From the NCBI GenBank assembly GCA_963664655.2, contig OY761554.1, positions 4,092,001 to 4,156,000 of the forward strand: a DNA stretch of 64,000 bases, written 5' to 3'. A program made the translations under genes and the position numbers. Below the pieces are notes generated by a model that saw only the letters and a list, made by a program, of their open reading frames with translations, searched no databases and was not told where the DNA came from. The first letter of the stretch is position 1. Each line of letters begins with the position of its first letter. Positions 1-9,317 of this stretch are shown piece after piece. The stretch is from Desulfospira sp963664655 (GTDB lineage: Bacteria; Desulfobacterota; Desulfobacteria; Desulfobacterales; Desulfobacteraceae).

Positions 1-1
1 A

Positions 2-748
2 AATAATAAAAAATTCGAGGTCCTGAACAAAATATTCTTTGCTAAGGAAGCCGGAAGACAGGGCAAAAAACGTTCAGGGGATCAGACCCCCCGGCATGTG
101 TTTTATATTGATGAGATTTTCACCATGTATCCGGAAGCCAGAATCATCCATATGGTTCGAGATCCTAGAGCCGTGCTTTATTCCCAGAAAAAGAAATGGG
201 TTTCCGGGTTGGACAGAAAACAGCCCTTATTTGAAGTGGTTCGGACATTTATAAATTATCATCCCATCACCATGACGCTGTTATGGTGCAAGGCGGTTAA
301 TGCCGGGATGGCCGCTGAAAAACGGTATGGGCAGGAAAAGATAAAGACCCTGGTGTTTGAGAAGTTTGTTAAAGAGCCGGAGTTCCTTATTAAAAGTGTT
401 TGTGAATTTTTAAATGAATCTTTTTATCCGGGAATGCTGGATGTCACCGTTGAACTGTCCGCGACCCGTTCACAGGAAGGAAAAAGGGGGATAAGCCGTG
501 AGGTTACCCATCAGTGGGAAAAAGGGCTGAGCAGGGCAGAGATATTTTTCTGCGAGAAAATTGCCGGAGGCCTTATGACAGGGATTGGATATCCGCTGTC
601 GGAAAAGTGCCCGGATCTGTTCCATTTATTGATCTATACCATCTGGTTCCCGTTTCATCTCAGCATTACTTTTCTAATGAACCTCAACCGGATGGGGAAT
701 CCTATCCAATATATCGCTAAGCGACTCAAAAAAAGAAAACTTTTATGA
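2..748 (+). CDS. Sulfotransferase family protein (5' partial)
   Basis: The reading frame is open from the window edge, so the N-terminus lies outside; about 248 residues are visible. Near the visible N-terminus there is GDQTPRH, which fits the K/Q-T-P-x-H element of sulfotransferases, followed by a 3'-phosphate-binding segment RDPRAVLYS. Family knowledge: such enzymes transfer sulfate from PAPS to hydroxyl groups of glycans or lipids. The 5'-phosphosulfate loop would be upstream and is not seen. The stop overlaps the next start (ATGA), so it is co-translated with a polysaccharide gene set. I infer that it sulfates the exopolysaccharide. The acceptor is unknown. Confidence 0.8.
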   Translation, partial: NNKKFEVLNKIFFAKEAGRQGKKRSGDQTPRHVFYIDEIFTMYPEARIIHMVRDPRAVLYSQKKKWVSGLDRKQPLFEVVRTFINYHPITMTLLWCKAVNAGMAAEKRYGQEKIKTLVFEKFVKEPEFLIKSVCEFLNESFYPGMLDVTVELSATRSQEGKRGISREVTHQWEKGLSRAEIFFCEKIAGGLMTGIGYPLSEKCPDLFHLLIYTIWFPFHLSITFLMNLNRMGNPIQYIAKRLKKRKLL

Positions 749-1545
749 ATATAGTTGTAATCACGACAGATGAACTTTTTTACCTGCCTGTTGCATTCCA
801 AAAGCTTTTGAAAAGTCCTGCACGGAAATTTGTCAAACGCATAATCCTGTTACCCCCTGCGGTGGGAAATCAAAATTGGTTTGACATCATTTCAGAACAA
901 CTCCGGTTTGGGTTCTTATATTTTTTGTTCAGAGGATTTCAATACATTTATTTTAAGATATTGGCAAAAATGGGGTTAAAAATGCATGGCCGGTTTTTTA
1001 CCGTTCAATCTGTTGCAGAGCATTATGCGATCCCGGTATCATATCTGGATAAAATTAATTCCGAGCAGGGTATTCGGATTATTAAAGATGAAAATCCTGA
1101 TTTGCTGGTTTCCGTTTCAGCCAGCCAGATTTTTAAAAAAGGGGTGATCTCATCGGCAAAATGGGGAGCGATAAATATACATAATTCTCCCTTACCACTT
1201 TACCAGGGCCTGATGCCCAGTTTCTGGGTCCTTTGCAACGGTGAAAACAAGACGGCAACCACCGTACATTATATTGATGAACATATTGATACGGGCAGTA
1301 TTATTCTCCAGCAGGAAGTTGTAATTGACAAAGATGAAACTTTGGACTCTTTGATCAAAAAAACAAAGGTAAAATCTATCGATGCGCTGTTGACGGTGTT
1401 GAGATTGTTTCAAGATCATGACGGTAATCCACCCGTTAAAGAAAACAGTAAAACAGAGGCAACTTATTATAGTTTTCCTACCAGAGATGATATTAAAAAA
1501 TTTAAATTTTCAGGCCGGAAGCTGCTATGGAAAAACATATACTAA
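745..1545 (+). CDS. Formyltransferase-family protein
   Basis: A 266-residue protein with the formyltransferase catalytic layout: N144 and H146 in INIHNSPLP and D182 in IDTGSII, corresponding to the Asn-His-Asp triad of methionyl-tRNA and sugar formyltransferases. It lacks the C-terminal tRNA-binding domain of Fmt, so a tRNA role is unlikely. In this setting it probably N-formylates an amino sugar using formyl-tetrahydrofolate; the substrate is inferred from context only. It overlaps the sulfotransferase stop by four bases and runs 19 bases into the deacetylase gene, which indicates tight translational coupling. Confidence 0.8.
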   Translation: MNIVVITTDELFYLPVAFQKLLKSPARKFVKRIILLPPAVGNQNWFDIISEQLRFGFLYFLFRGFQYIYFKILAKMGLKMHGRFFTVQSVAEHYAIPVSYLDKINSEQGIRIIKDENPDLLVSVSASQIFKKGVISSAKWGAINIHNSPLPLYQGLMPSFWVLCNGENKTATTVHYIDEHIDTGSIILQQEVVIDKDETLDSLIKKTKVKSIDALLTVLRLFQDHDGNPPVKENSKTEATYYSFPTRDDIKKFKFSGRKLLWKNIY

Positions 1546-2333
1546 CGGTTGATGTGGAAGATAATTTCACACGAGAAGAGTTGAAAAACGGCCGCGACTG
1601 GGACAGATACGAAGGACAGGTCGTAACAAACACAAAGATAATTCTGGATTTGCTGGCAACGTATAATTCCTGTGCCACCTTTTTTATTGTAGGCACGGTT
1701 GCTGAAAGGCATCCGGAAATCGTCGAACAGATCATCAAAAAAGGGCATGAAGTCGCCTCTCATAGTTATTGGCACAAACCGTTGTCAAAAATGTCAACAG
1801 ATGAGGTTGAAGAGGATATAAGGCGCTCCTCACATCTTTTATCAGAATTGGCTGGAAAACAGATAGCGGGTTTTCGGGCAATGGCCTATTCCATTCCTGA
1901 AGATGAAGGGTGGTTTTATTCATTGTTGAAAACATACGGGTTTACCTATGATTCGAGCAAAAAAAGGCCTGCATCCGGCAGAGATGAAACGATTCAGGAT
2001 ATTGGAATTCAACAGATATATCCCAGCGCAGTTTCTTTTTTCGGAAAACAGATCGTTTTCTCAGGGGGAAGCTATTTGAGATTGTTGCCCCGTTCATTTG
2101 TTGAAAAGGGATTTCAGGACTATACCCGCAAAAATAATCCTGTAATGATGTATGTTCATCCATGGGAGTTTAACAAAGACCAGCCTCCCCGAAACGTGTC
2201 GCTTAAACAAAAAATTATACAGTCGCCTTGGACCTACACTACCGATAAAAAGCTTAAATTTTTATTGGATCGATATGAATTTACCTCCATTATTGAATAT
2301 TTAAAAGAACACCATGAATATATTGCAGATTAA
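1527..2333 (+). CDS. Polysaccharide deacetylase, exosortase (PEP-CTERM) locus type
   Basis: A 268-residue NodB-fold deacetylase. The N-terminus LTVDVEDNF supplies the metal-binding Asp (D12), and HSYWH (H79, H83) is the second metal motif. FRAMAYSIP and the late MYVHPWEF segment are typical of the DUF3473-containing subfamily found in exosortase/EPS loci. It likely removes acetyl groups from N-acetylated sugars during or after polymer assembly. There is no signal peptide, so cytoplasmic or membrane-associated action is inferred. The gene overlaps both neighbours, being part of an uninterrupted polysaccharide operon. Confidence 0.88.
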   Translation: MEKHILTVDVEDNFTREELKNGRDWDRYEGQVVTNTKIILDLLATYNSCATFFIVGTVAERHPEIVEQIIKKGHEVASHSYWHKPLSKMSTDEVEEDIRRSSHLLSELAGKQIAGFRAMAYSIPEDEGWFYSLLKTYGFTYDSSKKRPASGRDETIQDIGIQQIYPSAVSFFGKQIVFSGGSYLRLLPRSFVEKGFQDYTRKNNPVMMYVHPWEFNKDQPPRNVSLKQKIIQSPWTYTTDKKLKFLLDRYEFTSIIEYLKEHHEYIAD

Positions 2334-3540
2334 TAATTATCACTATGTGAAAGGCGGCGCCGAGCGGTACTATTTTGAAATTTCAGATTTACTTCGAAAT
2401 AAAGGTCATGAGGTTTTCAATTTTAGCGTTGAAGATAAGTTAAATGAAGATTCGGAGCAATTGAAATATTTTGGGAAGGCCATGAGTTTTGATGTGCAGC
2501 AGGGGATTTTATCAAAGCTAAAAACCGCCCAGCGGATATTATATTCATTTGACAACCAGAAACGAATGTCCGGATTTTTAACAAAGCATAGCGTTGATAT
2601 TGCCCATGCCCACAATATCTACCACCGGGTCTCTCCGTCAGTATTGGCTGCACTGAAAAAAAAAGGTATTCCTGTGGTAATGACGCTGCACGACTATAAA
2701 TTGGGATGCTCGATTTATACGTTCTACAGAGATGGTCATATCTGCACCGATTGCATGAACGGCAAAAAATATAAACAGGTTTTTAACAAATGCACAAAAG
2801 GTTCATTATCCTTGAGTTTTTTGCATTGGGTCGAATCTGTTATGCACGAGGCGTTGGGAATTTATCTGAAAAATATAGATTATTTTATCTGCCCAAGCCA
2901 ATTTCTATTGAGGCAGCACATAGAAATTGGCATTCCAGAGGAAAAATTGGTACATATTCCCAATTTCATCGATGTAAATCATTTTGTTCCGACCTTTGTT
3001 GATAAAAATTACTTATTGTTTGTTGGCAGACTGTCATCAGAAAAAGGGGTGCTTTCGCTGATCAGGGCGGTTAAAGGACTGGACGTGGAACTGAAAATAG
3101 TCGGGGACGGGCCATTAAAGAACGAACTGAAAGGTTATGCCGCTCAAAGCCAAATAGATAATGTTTCTTTTTTAGGGTATCAATCCGGCCAGGATCTTAT
3201 TACACTTTTTCAGGAAGCATCCTGCGTAGTTTTTCCTTCAGAATGGTATGAGAACGGGCCTATGGCAATCCTTGAATCATTTTCATTTGGAAAGCCGGTT
3301 ATTGGTTCAAATATTGGCGGCACCCCGGAAATGATAAAAGACGGAGAAACGGGGCTTCTTTTTGCTCCTGGAGATGTTGAAGAACTTAGACAAAGGATAC
3401 ATACGATATTTTCGGATCAACCCCTTAGATCGGCGATGGCCCATCAGGCGCGTGAGTGGGTAGAAAAACGATATAATCCTGAAGATCATTTGGACAAAGT
3501 GTTTTCAGTGTATCAGAAAGCAACCGAAAAACACGGATAA
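2314..3540 (+). CDS. Glycosyltransferase family 4 protein
   Basis: A 408-residue GT-B glycosyltransferase. The N-terminal half has the GGAERYYFEIS acceptor-domain motif. The C-terminal half has FVGRLSSEKG (donor domain) and the E-x7-E signature in SEWYENGPMAILE, both hallmarks of the Glycos_transf_1/GT4 group. It would transfer a sugar from a nucleotide-sugar donor to the growing lipid-linked repeat unit on the cytoplasmic face. The start overlaps the deacetylase gene by 20 bases. The particular sugar cannot be read from sequence. Confidence 0.9.
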   Translation: MNILQINNYHYVKGGAERYYFEISDLLRNKGHEVFNFSVEDKLNEDSEQLKYFGKAMSFDVQQGILSKLKTAQRILYSFDNQKRMSGFLTKHSVDIAHAHNIYHRVSPSVLAALKKKGIPVVMTLHDYKLGCSIYTFYRDGHICTDCMNGKKYKQVFNKCTKGSLSLSFLHWVESVMHEALGIYLKNIDYFICPSQFLLRQHIEIGIPEEKLVHIPNFIDVNHFVPTFVDKNYLLFVGRLSSEKGVLSLIRAVKGLDVELKIVGDGPLKNELKGYAAQSQIDNVSFLGYQSGQDLITLFQEASCVVFPSEWYENGPMAILESFSFGKPVIGSNIGGTPEMIKDGETGLLFAPGDVEELRQRIHTIFSDQPLRSAMAHQAREWVEKRYNPEDHLDKVFSVYQKATEKHG

Positions 3541-3547
3541 AAATTTT

Positions 3548-4432
3548 ATGAAATTTTTCCGAAATTTTTATTATTATCTGGCGGGCCTGGTTCTTTTATA
3601 CTCAAATAAGCTAAGGTACAGGTATAAACCATACACGGTGTCTCTTTATGATCCGGAGAATGAGATTCAGGTATTTAAAGGCTGGTTGAACGCATTAAAG
3701 GCCTACACAGGTGCAGAAAAAAATGAGTTCATCTGTGGTAATATACTGGAAATTGGTATAAACAAGAATATTTCATCGGCTTTGGTCGGCCTTGCGTTGG
3801 GTGCAAAAAAATATGACATTGTAGATTTCTATCCACACCATATTCCTTTGGACAATCATTATTTCCAGGAGTTGTACGATAAATTATGCACGGCGGTTAA
3901 TGAAGTTCTTGTTATTTCAAGGGAACAATTTTTGGATTTTGCCGATTTGTTACAATCCGGGCAAAATACCAATGCCCGGATTTTGCCCATGGAAAAATTG
4001 GACTTAAACGACATTCTGGATGAATCAGTTGACCTGATCGTCAGTCAGGCCGCATTCGAGCATATAGAGAATCTTGAGAATGGCATTAGACAGATGAGCC
4101 GTGTGGCTAAGAAAGGGACGGTCCTGATAGCAGAAGTTGACATGAAAACTCATACACGATGGCTTAGAGATGTTGATCCTTTAAATATTTATCGGTATGA
4201 ACCTAGCTTATATAAATTTGCCGGGTTTTCTGTGATGCCGAACAGAATTCGGCCATACCAGTATAAAGATTTGTTTGAGAAAAACGGCTGGCACAACATT
4301 ACAATAAAAGTCTTGGAAAAACTTGATTTGGGCTCTTTGATGTATCAAGATGTCCGGTTTTCCAAAGAATTCCGGTTACAGAAAAATTGCATGGAACAGC
4401 TTATCGTGTTGATCTGTGCGACCAAAGCTTGA
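3548..4432 (+). CDS. Class I SAM-dependent methyltransferase
   Basis: A 294-residue protein with a hydrophobic N-terminal stretch (about residues 5-17) and a Methyltransf_11-like core. GNILEIGINK stands in for motif I, MEKLDLNDI for the acidic loop, and VSQAAFEHIEN for the post-motif of this superfamily. Motif I lacks the usual G-x-G-x-G, so cofactor binding may be divergent. Located seven bases after the GT4 gene, it probably methylates a sugar or carries out a related modification of the polysaccharide. The exact substrate is unknown. Confidence 0.7.
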   Translation: MKFFRNFYYYLAGLVLLYSNKLRYRYKPYTVSLYDPENEIQVFKGWLNALKAYTGAEKNEFICGNILEIGINKNISSALVGLALGAKKYDIVDFYPHHIPLDNHYFQELYDKLCTAVNEVLVISREQFLDFADLLQSGQNTNARILPMEKLDLNDILDESVDLIVSQAAFEHIENLENGIRQMSRVAKKGTVLIAEVDMKTHTRWLRDVDPLNIYRYEPSLYKFAGFSVMPNRIRPYQYKDLFEKNGWHNITIKVLEKLDLGSLMYQDVRFSKEFRLQKNCMEQLIVLICATKA

Positions 4433-4507
4433 GCTATTCACTCCCAGACCACTTTCTACAAAAAAGCGGATAAGATTTTTTATGTTTACTGTTATTGAGA
4501 CCCTGCT

Positions 4508-5611
4508 ATGAAAATCGCATTTGTAGCCGTCAAAGGCATCCCCATTGGTGGAGGGATTGAAAAACTCACTGAAGAGATTGGCACCCGGCTTGTAAAAAAA
4601 GGGCATGAGGTTACCGTTTATGCCAGCCGGGATTATGGCACATCGGATTGCATGTACAACGGGATGCAGATAAAAACCGTCCCTTCGATAAATACCAAAA
4701 CGCTGCATAAACTTTCTATTTGTTTTAACGCTACTGTGGATGTTTTGAAAAATTGCACTGCCGACATCGTTCATGTGCATGCCATTGGGCCATCCTTATT
4801 TTCCATTTTTCCCAGGATAGTTGGGATACCCTCAGTGGTCCAGACCCATGGTATTGAATGGCAGCGGGACAAGTGGGGATGGGCCGGCCGGACGTTCTTA
4901 AAGCTCAGTGATTATACGGCTGTTTATTTCCCCAACCGGACAACGGCTGTTTCCAAAGTCCAGAAAACCTATTTCGAGGAAAAGTACGGTAAGCAAGTTG
5001 ACTATATACCGACCGGAGTGAACCGGGTGGAGTATCGGAAGCCTGAAAAAATTCAGGAACTGGGTTTGGAAAAAGATAAGTACATTCTGTTTGCTGCCCG
5101 GCTGGTAGCGGAAAAAGGCCCTCATTTTCTCATTGAGGCTTTTAGAAAGCTTGATACGGATATGAAACTTGTGGTGGCCGGGGATGCGGCTCATGCTGAA
5201 GAATTTAAAGCTCAGCTCAGGGATTTGGCCGGATCTGATGAACGGATTTTATTCCCGGGGTTTGTAACGGGCCGGCTTTTAGAGGAACTGTTCAGCAATG
5301 CTTATGTGTTCTGCCTTCCCTCCACCCTGGAAGGGCTTCCCATTGCCCTGCTGGAGGCCATGAGTTACGGTAACTGCTGTCTGGCCAGTGATATTCCGGA
5401 AAATCTGGAAGCTGTAGAGGCTTTTGGATTTCATTTTAAAAACCGGGATGTGGATGATTTGAAACAGCAGTTGGAATTTCTTATTGGAAACCCTGAAAAG
5501 GTCAAAGAAAAAAAAGAGACTTCACGGGATCATGTCCTGACCCATTACTCATGGGATACGATTGCCGATCAGATGGAGCAGCTTTATTTTAAAGTTCTTG
5601 GTGCAAGATAG
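4508..5611 (+). CDS. Glycosyltransferase family 4 protein
   Basis: A 367-residue GT-B enzyme. The N-terminus MKIAFVAVKGIPIGGGIEK is the acceptor-side nucleotide-fold start. AARLVAEKGPHFLIEAF and the E-x7-E motif in EGLPIALLE mark the donor domain. It is the second GT4 in this operon and likely adds another sugar of the repeat unit. A 75-base gap separates it from the methyltransferase gene, and 89 bases separate it from the radical SAM gene. The N-terminal glycine-rich loop is well preserved, consistent with an active enzyme. Confidence 0.9.
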   Translation: MKIAFVAVKGIPIGGGIEKLTEEIGTRLVKKGHEVTVYASRDYGTSDCMYNGMQIKTVPSINTKTLHKLSICFNATVDVLKNCTADIVHVHAIGPSLFSIFPRIVGIPSVVQTHGIEWQRDKWGWAGRTFLKLSDYTAVYFPNRTTAVSKVQKTYFEEKYGKQVDYIPTGVNRVEYRKPEKIQELGLEKDKYILFAARLVAEKGPHFLIEAFRKLDTDMKLVVAGDAAHAEEFKAQLRDLAGSDERILFPGFVTGRLLEELFSNAYVFCLPSTLEGLPIALLEAMSYGNCCLASDIPENLEAVEAFGFHFKNRDVDDLKQQLEFLIGNPEKVKEKKETSRDHVLTHYSWDTIADQMEQLYFKVLGAR

Positions 5612-5700
5612 CCAGAAGAGCAATATCTAAATTGTTATTCAATTTTGGAACTCTAAAATCTTTTTTCTGTTGTAGAAACCACAAATAATTCGGAGATTAA

Positions 5701-6750
5701 ATGGAAGCGTCGATTATAACGACTTACCGCTGCCCCATGCGGTGTAAAATGTGTGATATCTGGAATAACCCTACAGACCCGGCCAAAGAGATTACGGCCC
5801 GGGATCTGGAAAAAATGCCCGAAGTCAACCTCACCAATATTACAGGGGGAGAACCCCTGATTCGGGAGGATCTGTCAGAACTGGTAGAGGTAATTCTGAA
5901 AAAATCGAAACGCGCATGTATATCTACTTCGGGGTTTTATACGGACCGGATCTTTAAACTATCCGAAAAGTTTCCTGAGTTGGGGTTCAGGGTGAGTATT
6001 GAAGGGCTTTCCCGGAAAAATGATGAATTGAGAGGGCGTGATGGTGGATTTGACCGGGGACTTCGGACCTTGCTGGGGTTACGGCAGATGGGAAGAAAGG
6101 ATGTAGGGTTCGGGATAACGGTATCCAATAATAATTCAAAAGACATGCTCTGGCTGTATGAATTGGCAAAGCAACTGGGACTTGAATTCGCTACGGCTGC
6201 ATTCCATAATTCATTTTATTTCCATAAAGACGATAATGTGATCAGCAATCAGGATGAGGTTATCGGAGATTTTAGAGAGTTGATTGACCGACTGCTGAAA
6301 GAAAAAAAACCAAAATCCTGGTTCAGGGCGTTTTTTAACATGGGTTTGATTAATTATATCCGGGGGAACCCCCGGATGCTGCCTTGTGAGGCAGGAACTG
6401 AGAATTTTTTTATAGACCCTTATGGGGAAGTGCTGCCATGCAACGGAATGGAAGACAGATATTGGTTTAAAACCTTTGGTAATATCAGGCAGGCAAATTG
6501 CTTTAGCGATTTGTGGCAGGGGGCAAGAGCCGAAGCCGTACGGGATAATGTAAAAAAATGCCCTAAAAATTGCTGGATGATCGGGTCAGCGTCCCCTGTC
6601 ATGAAAAAATATATAAAACACCCCGCCACATGGGTAATTAAAAATAAAATGAAAAGTATGGCCGGTAAAGGGGTAGATATCGACTGTATTCCCCATTATG
6701 ACGTGGGCCAGGACCCTGAACAGGGCAATTTAAGGAAAGGCAGCCTGTAG
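5701..6750 (+). CDS. Radical SAM protein with SPASM-like C-terminus
   Basis: A 349-residue radical SAM protein. The [4Fe-4S]-binding CxxxCxxC motif is C11, C15, C18 (CPMRCKMC), and GGEPL is the SAM-binding motif. The C-terminal third has further cysteines in LPCEAG, VLPCNGM and KKCPKNC, typical of SPASM-type auxiliary clusters. The protein starts almost directly at the radical SAM core without a leader domain. Its position immediately before the exosortase (48 bases to its favoured start) suggests a role in modifying a sugar or an exported protein of this system. That role is inference. Confidence 0.85.
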   Translation: MEASIITTYRCPMRCKMCDIWNNPTDPAKEITARDLEKMPEVNLTNITGGEPLIREDLSELVEVILKKSKRACISTSGFYTDRIFKLSEKFPELGFRVSIEGLSRKNDELRGRDGGFDRGLRTLLGLRQMGRKDVGFGITVSNNNSKDMLWLYELAKQLGLEFATAAFHNSFYFHKDDNVISNQDEVIGDFRELIDRLLKEKKPKSWFRAFFNMGLINYIRGNPRMLPCEAGTENFFIDPYGEVLPCNGMEDRYWFKTFGNIRQANCFSDLWQGARAEAVRDNVKKCPKNCWMIGSASPVMKKYIKHPATWVIKNKMKSMAGKGVDIDCIPHYDVGQDPEQGNLRKGSL

Positions 6751-6798
6751 CGGCCAGTGAAAAATGTATCACATGAGAATCAAACAAAAGGTTTTTTA

Positions 6799-8397
6799 AT
6801 GAGTTCACCAAATAAAAAATTTTATACCAACATATTATTCCAGTCGGTTTTCCTTACCGTTCTTTTTGTGGGTGCATATTTTGTACCCTTCAGTGCCCTT
6901 TACGATACATGGATTACCAATGGGGATTATTCTTACGGAATTTTAATCCCGCTTATTTCTTTTTATTTTTTGTGGGACGCAAAATACCGGCTCAACGGTA
7001 TCGCGATAAAAAGCTTTTGGCCGGTGTTCCCCATTTTGGTTTTATTTGTTCTGATTTCAATATACGGAATACTAGGCTCAAGCGGGCATATTGCCAGGCC
7101 AGCCATTCCGATGTTAATTATTCTTTTTACCATTTTCTGTTTTGGTCCGGATCTTTTCAGACGGGTCAGCCTGCCGGTTTGCTTTCTTGTGTTTATGATC
7201 CCGTTACCGGCGGTTTTGGACAGAACCATCGGGGTATTTTTAAAAAAGGTCTCTTCTGAGCTGGGGGGAATGTTTCTCCGGGCCTTTGGGTATTCGGTTC
7301 ACGTGAGTGGTAATGTCATTGATTTAGGCGTTACCCAGCTTCAGGTGATTGACGCTTGCAGCGGTTTGAGGTTTGTTTTTCCATTGCTGGCCCTGGGAGT
7401 GGTTTACGGATATTTTTTTGAAAAGTCGTTGTGGAAGAGGGTTGTCTGTGTTTTGGTAACTATTCCAATTTCCATACTGACCAATGTGCTTCGTATCGGC
7501 ATCACAGGAATTTTAACTTATGCTTTTGGTTCTAAAATGGCCGAAGGCTTTTTCCACGATTTTGAAGGGGTTGCCATCTTTATGGTGGCCTTTGCCTTTT
7601 TGTTTCTCTTTGGCCGGTTTTTACGGTTCTTCCCGCCCAAAAACTCTGAGATTGCCAGCCTGGGTGAGAATAATGATCTACCGGACGGCGATTCAGGGAT
7701 AAAGAATAAAGGAAATTTAGGCGCAATTATAACCTCCGTTGTAATATTGATGATTGTTGGCGGGTTAACCCTGACCACCAAAGCTTTGCCTCCGGTCAAA
7801 ATCAATGGCGGGATTGCGTCCTTTCCTACAGCATTTAACGAATGGAAAGGGGAGTTTCAGACGATTGATCCTGAAATTATTGACAAGTCAGGAGCAGAGG
7901 AAGCCTTCAGTTCAACCTATAGCAATCCTCAAAATAAAATCGTGTCCCTCTATATAGGTTACCGCAGTACAGCATTCCTTGAAAATGTCAATTTTTTCCA
8001 TAGCCCTACGGTATGTCTTCCTTCTTCCGGCTGGAATGTGGAAGCCCAATCTAAACGGATTATTAAGAATGTGCCTGTTTTTGGAGACCTGCCTGTTACC
8101 GAAATGATCATGGATGCCATGGGGGAAAAGCAGTTGGTCTATTTCTGGTTCCAGACCAAAAGCGAAGCCACCCATGACAAAAATGTCAACAGGTTTCATC
8201 TGGCAATGCATGCCATCAAAAAAGATAATACCCATGACCTGTTTATCCGGCCCATAACTCCTATCAGTAAAGGAGAGACAATTGATGAGGCCAGGCAGCG
8301 TATGGATGAGTTTGTTCGGGAAATGATGACCACCTTGAGCCGGTTTCTTGAGAAAAATCAGTATGAGGAAATTCTGCACCCAATTGATGAGTCATGA
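6799..8397 (+). CDS. xrtD: Exosortase with fused EpsI domain (XrtD-like)
   Basis: A polytopic membrane protein of 532 residues with two parts. The N-terminal exosortase core carries the catalytic Cys in DACSGLR (C187), Arg in NVLRIG (R232) and His in FFHDFEG (H253). The C-terminal EpsI/DUF3485 domain contains YIGYRS and HSPTVCLPSSGW. Exosortases cleave C-terminal sorting tags (PEP-CTERM, VPLPA-CTERM) and are thought to link the protein to surface polymer. I favour ATG 6799, which has AAAAGG seven bases upstream; a GTG at 6757 would add 14 residues but has no well-spaced ribosome binding site. The XrtD rather than XrtA assignment is tentative. No sorting-tag substrate is encoded in the window. 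Confidence 0.88.
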   Translation: MSSPNKKFYTNILFQSVFLTVLFVGAYFVPFSALYDTWITNGDYSYGILIPLISFYFLWDAKYRLNGIAIKSFWPVFPILVLFVLISIYGILGSSGHIARPAIPMLIILFTIFCFGPDLFRRVSLPVCFLVFMIPLPAVLDRTIGVFLKKVSSELGGMFLRAFGYSVHVSGNVIDLGVTQLQVIDACSGLRFVFPLLALGVVYGYFFEKSLWKRVVCVLVTIPISILTNVLRIGITGILTYAFGSKMAEGFFHDFEGVAIFMVAFAFLFLFGRFLRFFPPKNSEIASLGENNDLPDGDSGIKNKGNLGAIITSVVILMIVGGLTLTTKALPPVKINGGIASFPTAFNEWKGEFQTIDPEIIDKSGAEEAFSSTYSNPQNKIVSLYIGYRSTAFLENVNFFHSPTVCLPSSGWNVEAQSKRIIKNVPVFGDLPVTEMIMDAMGEKQLVYFWFQTKSEATHDKNVNRFHLAMHAIKKDNTHDLFIRPITPISKGETIDEARQRMDEFVREMMTTLSRFLEKNQYEEILHPIDES

Positions 8398-8645
8398 TCT
8401 GTGGATATTTGAAATTATCTGATGTTTTGGCTGGTGTTGGGGACTGATTTGCCGGAGTGAGAAATGGGGTATGGGACTTGGGATTTGGGGTATGGGGTAT
8501 TGGGTTTCGCTGCGCTCTACCCAACCTACGGGGCGATGTTTTCCCTGAATTCTGGTCCCTCAGGCTACTTACTATTGATTGAATAGAATAGTCTTGGTAA
8601 TTTTTTGTATGGAAGATTTTAATACATTAAAAAAAGGCGGCCCGT
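8398..8645. repeat. Intergenic repeat, copy 1 (island left edge)
   Basis: This gap separates the exosortase from the first TA module. From about 8466 to 8533 it holds a run of GGGAT/ATGGGACTTGGG-like units followed by GGGTTTCGCTGCGCTCTACCC, a hairpin-forming element. The same composite recurs at about 9489-9556. Nothing coding was recognised. The repeat marks the left edge of the accessory island. Confidence 0.7.
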
Positions 8646-8903
8646 ATGCTTACTGAACATTTAGAGACCCAAGTTAGATCCCTTTCCCGCCAGGATAAAT
8701 TTCTCCTGATACAGGTTCTTGTAAACGATTTGGGATCTGAAGAAGCGAGGGGGCTTCAAGGCTCTGTAATGAGACCGTCAGGCAGAAAAAAAGCTTCAAA
8801 AAAGCAAGCTGTTGATACCTTTTTGGGGAAATGGAAAGGTTCTTTAAAAGGTGTTGATGCTGATGCTGCTAAGCTTCGCTATCTGCTGGAAAAATATCAA
8901 TGA
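8646..8903 (+). CDS. Putative type II antitoxin (partner of PIN toxin)
   Basis: An 85-residue protein with a helical N-terminus (LETQVRSLSRQDKFLLIQVLV) and a basic middle (RKKASKK). It has no fold that I can name with certainty. The gene overlaps the following PIN-domain gene by four bases (ATGA), the standard arrangement of antitoxin before toxin, so the antitoxin call rests mainly on context. It is expected to neutralise the toxin by binding and to repress the operon. A ribosome binding site AAAAAAGGCGG precedes the ATG. Confidence 0.65.
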   Translation: MLTEHLETQVRSLSRQDKFLLIQVLVNDLGSEEARGLQGSVMRPSGRKKASKKQAVDTFLGKWKGSLKGVDADAAKLRYLLEKYQ

Positions 8904-9313
8904 ATGCCTTGATTGATACAAATATTTTGTTGGATATTTTACTGGATCGTACCCCATTTGCAGTCCTGGCAGAAAAGGTTATTGAAACAGCAAATCAGTC
9001 GGGCATTGATTTGTTTGTGTCCGCAACAACTGTTACAGATGTATATTATATCGCTCGGAAAGAAAAAGGGCATGAACAAACACTTGAACTCATTGCCGAT
9101 TTACTTAACTGTGTGGATGTGGCTGCGGTTGATAAGGCCGTCATCCTTCATGCACTTTATTCCGGTTTTCGAGATTTTGAGGATGCTGTCCAGGAAGGGG
9201 CGGCTAAACGAGCGGATATATCCATTATCGTTACCAGGAATGGTAATGATTTCAGAGAGTCAGAATTGGATGTGTATTCACCCGAAGCGTTTGTTGAGCG
9301 TTATGGGGGGTGA
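8900..9313 (+). CDS. PIN-domain toxin (VapC-like ribonuclease)
   Basis: A 137-residue PIN domain. The acidic site is visible as D6 in ALIDTNILLD, D47 in TTVTDVYYI, E94/D95 in FEDAVQEGA and D116 in NGNDF. PIN toxins are Mg-dependent RNases that cut tRNA or rRNA. The D at position 47 replaces the more common Glu, still compatible with metal binding. It overlaps the upstream antitoxin gene by four bases. The RNA target cannot be predicted. Confidence 0.85.
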   Translation: MNALIDTNILLDILLDRTPFAVLAEKVIETANQSGIDLFVSATTVTDVYYIARKEKGHEQTLELIADLLNCVDVAAVDKAVILHALYSGFRDFEDAVQEGAAKRADISIIVTRNGNDFRESELDVYSPEAFVERYGG

Positions 9314-9317
9314 GATA

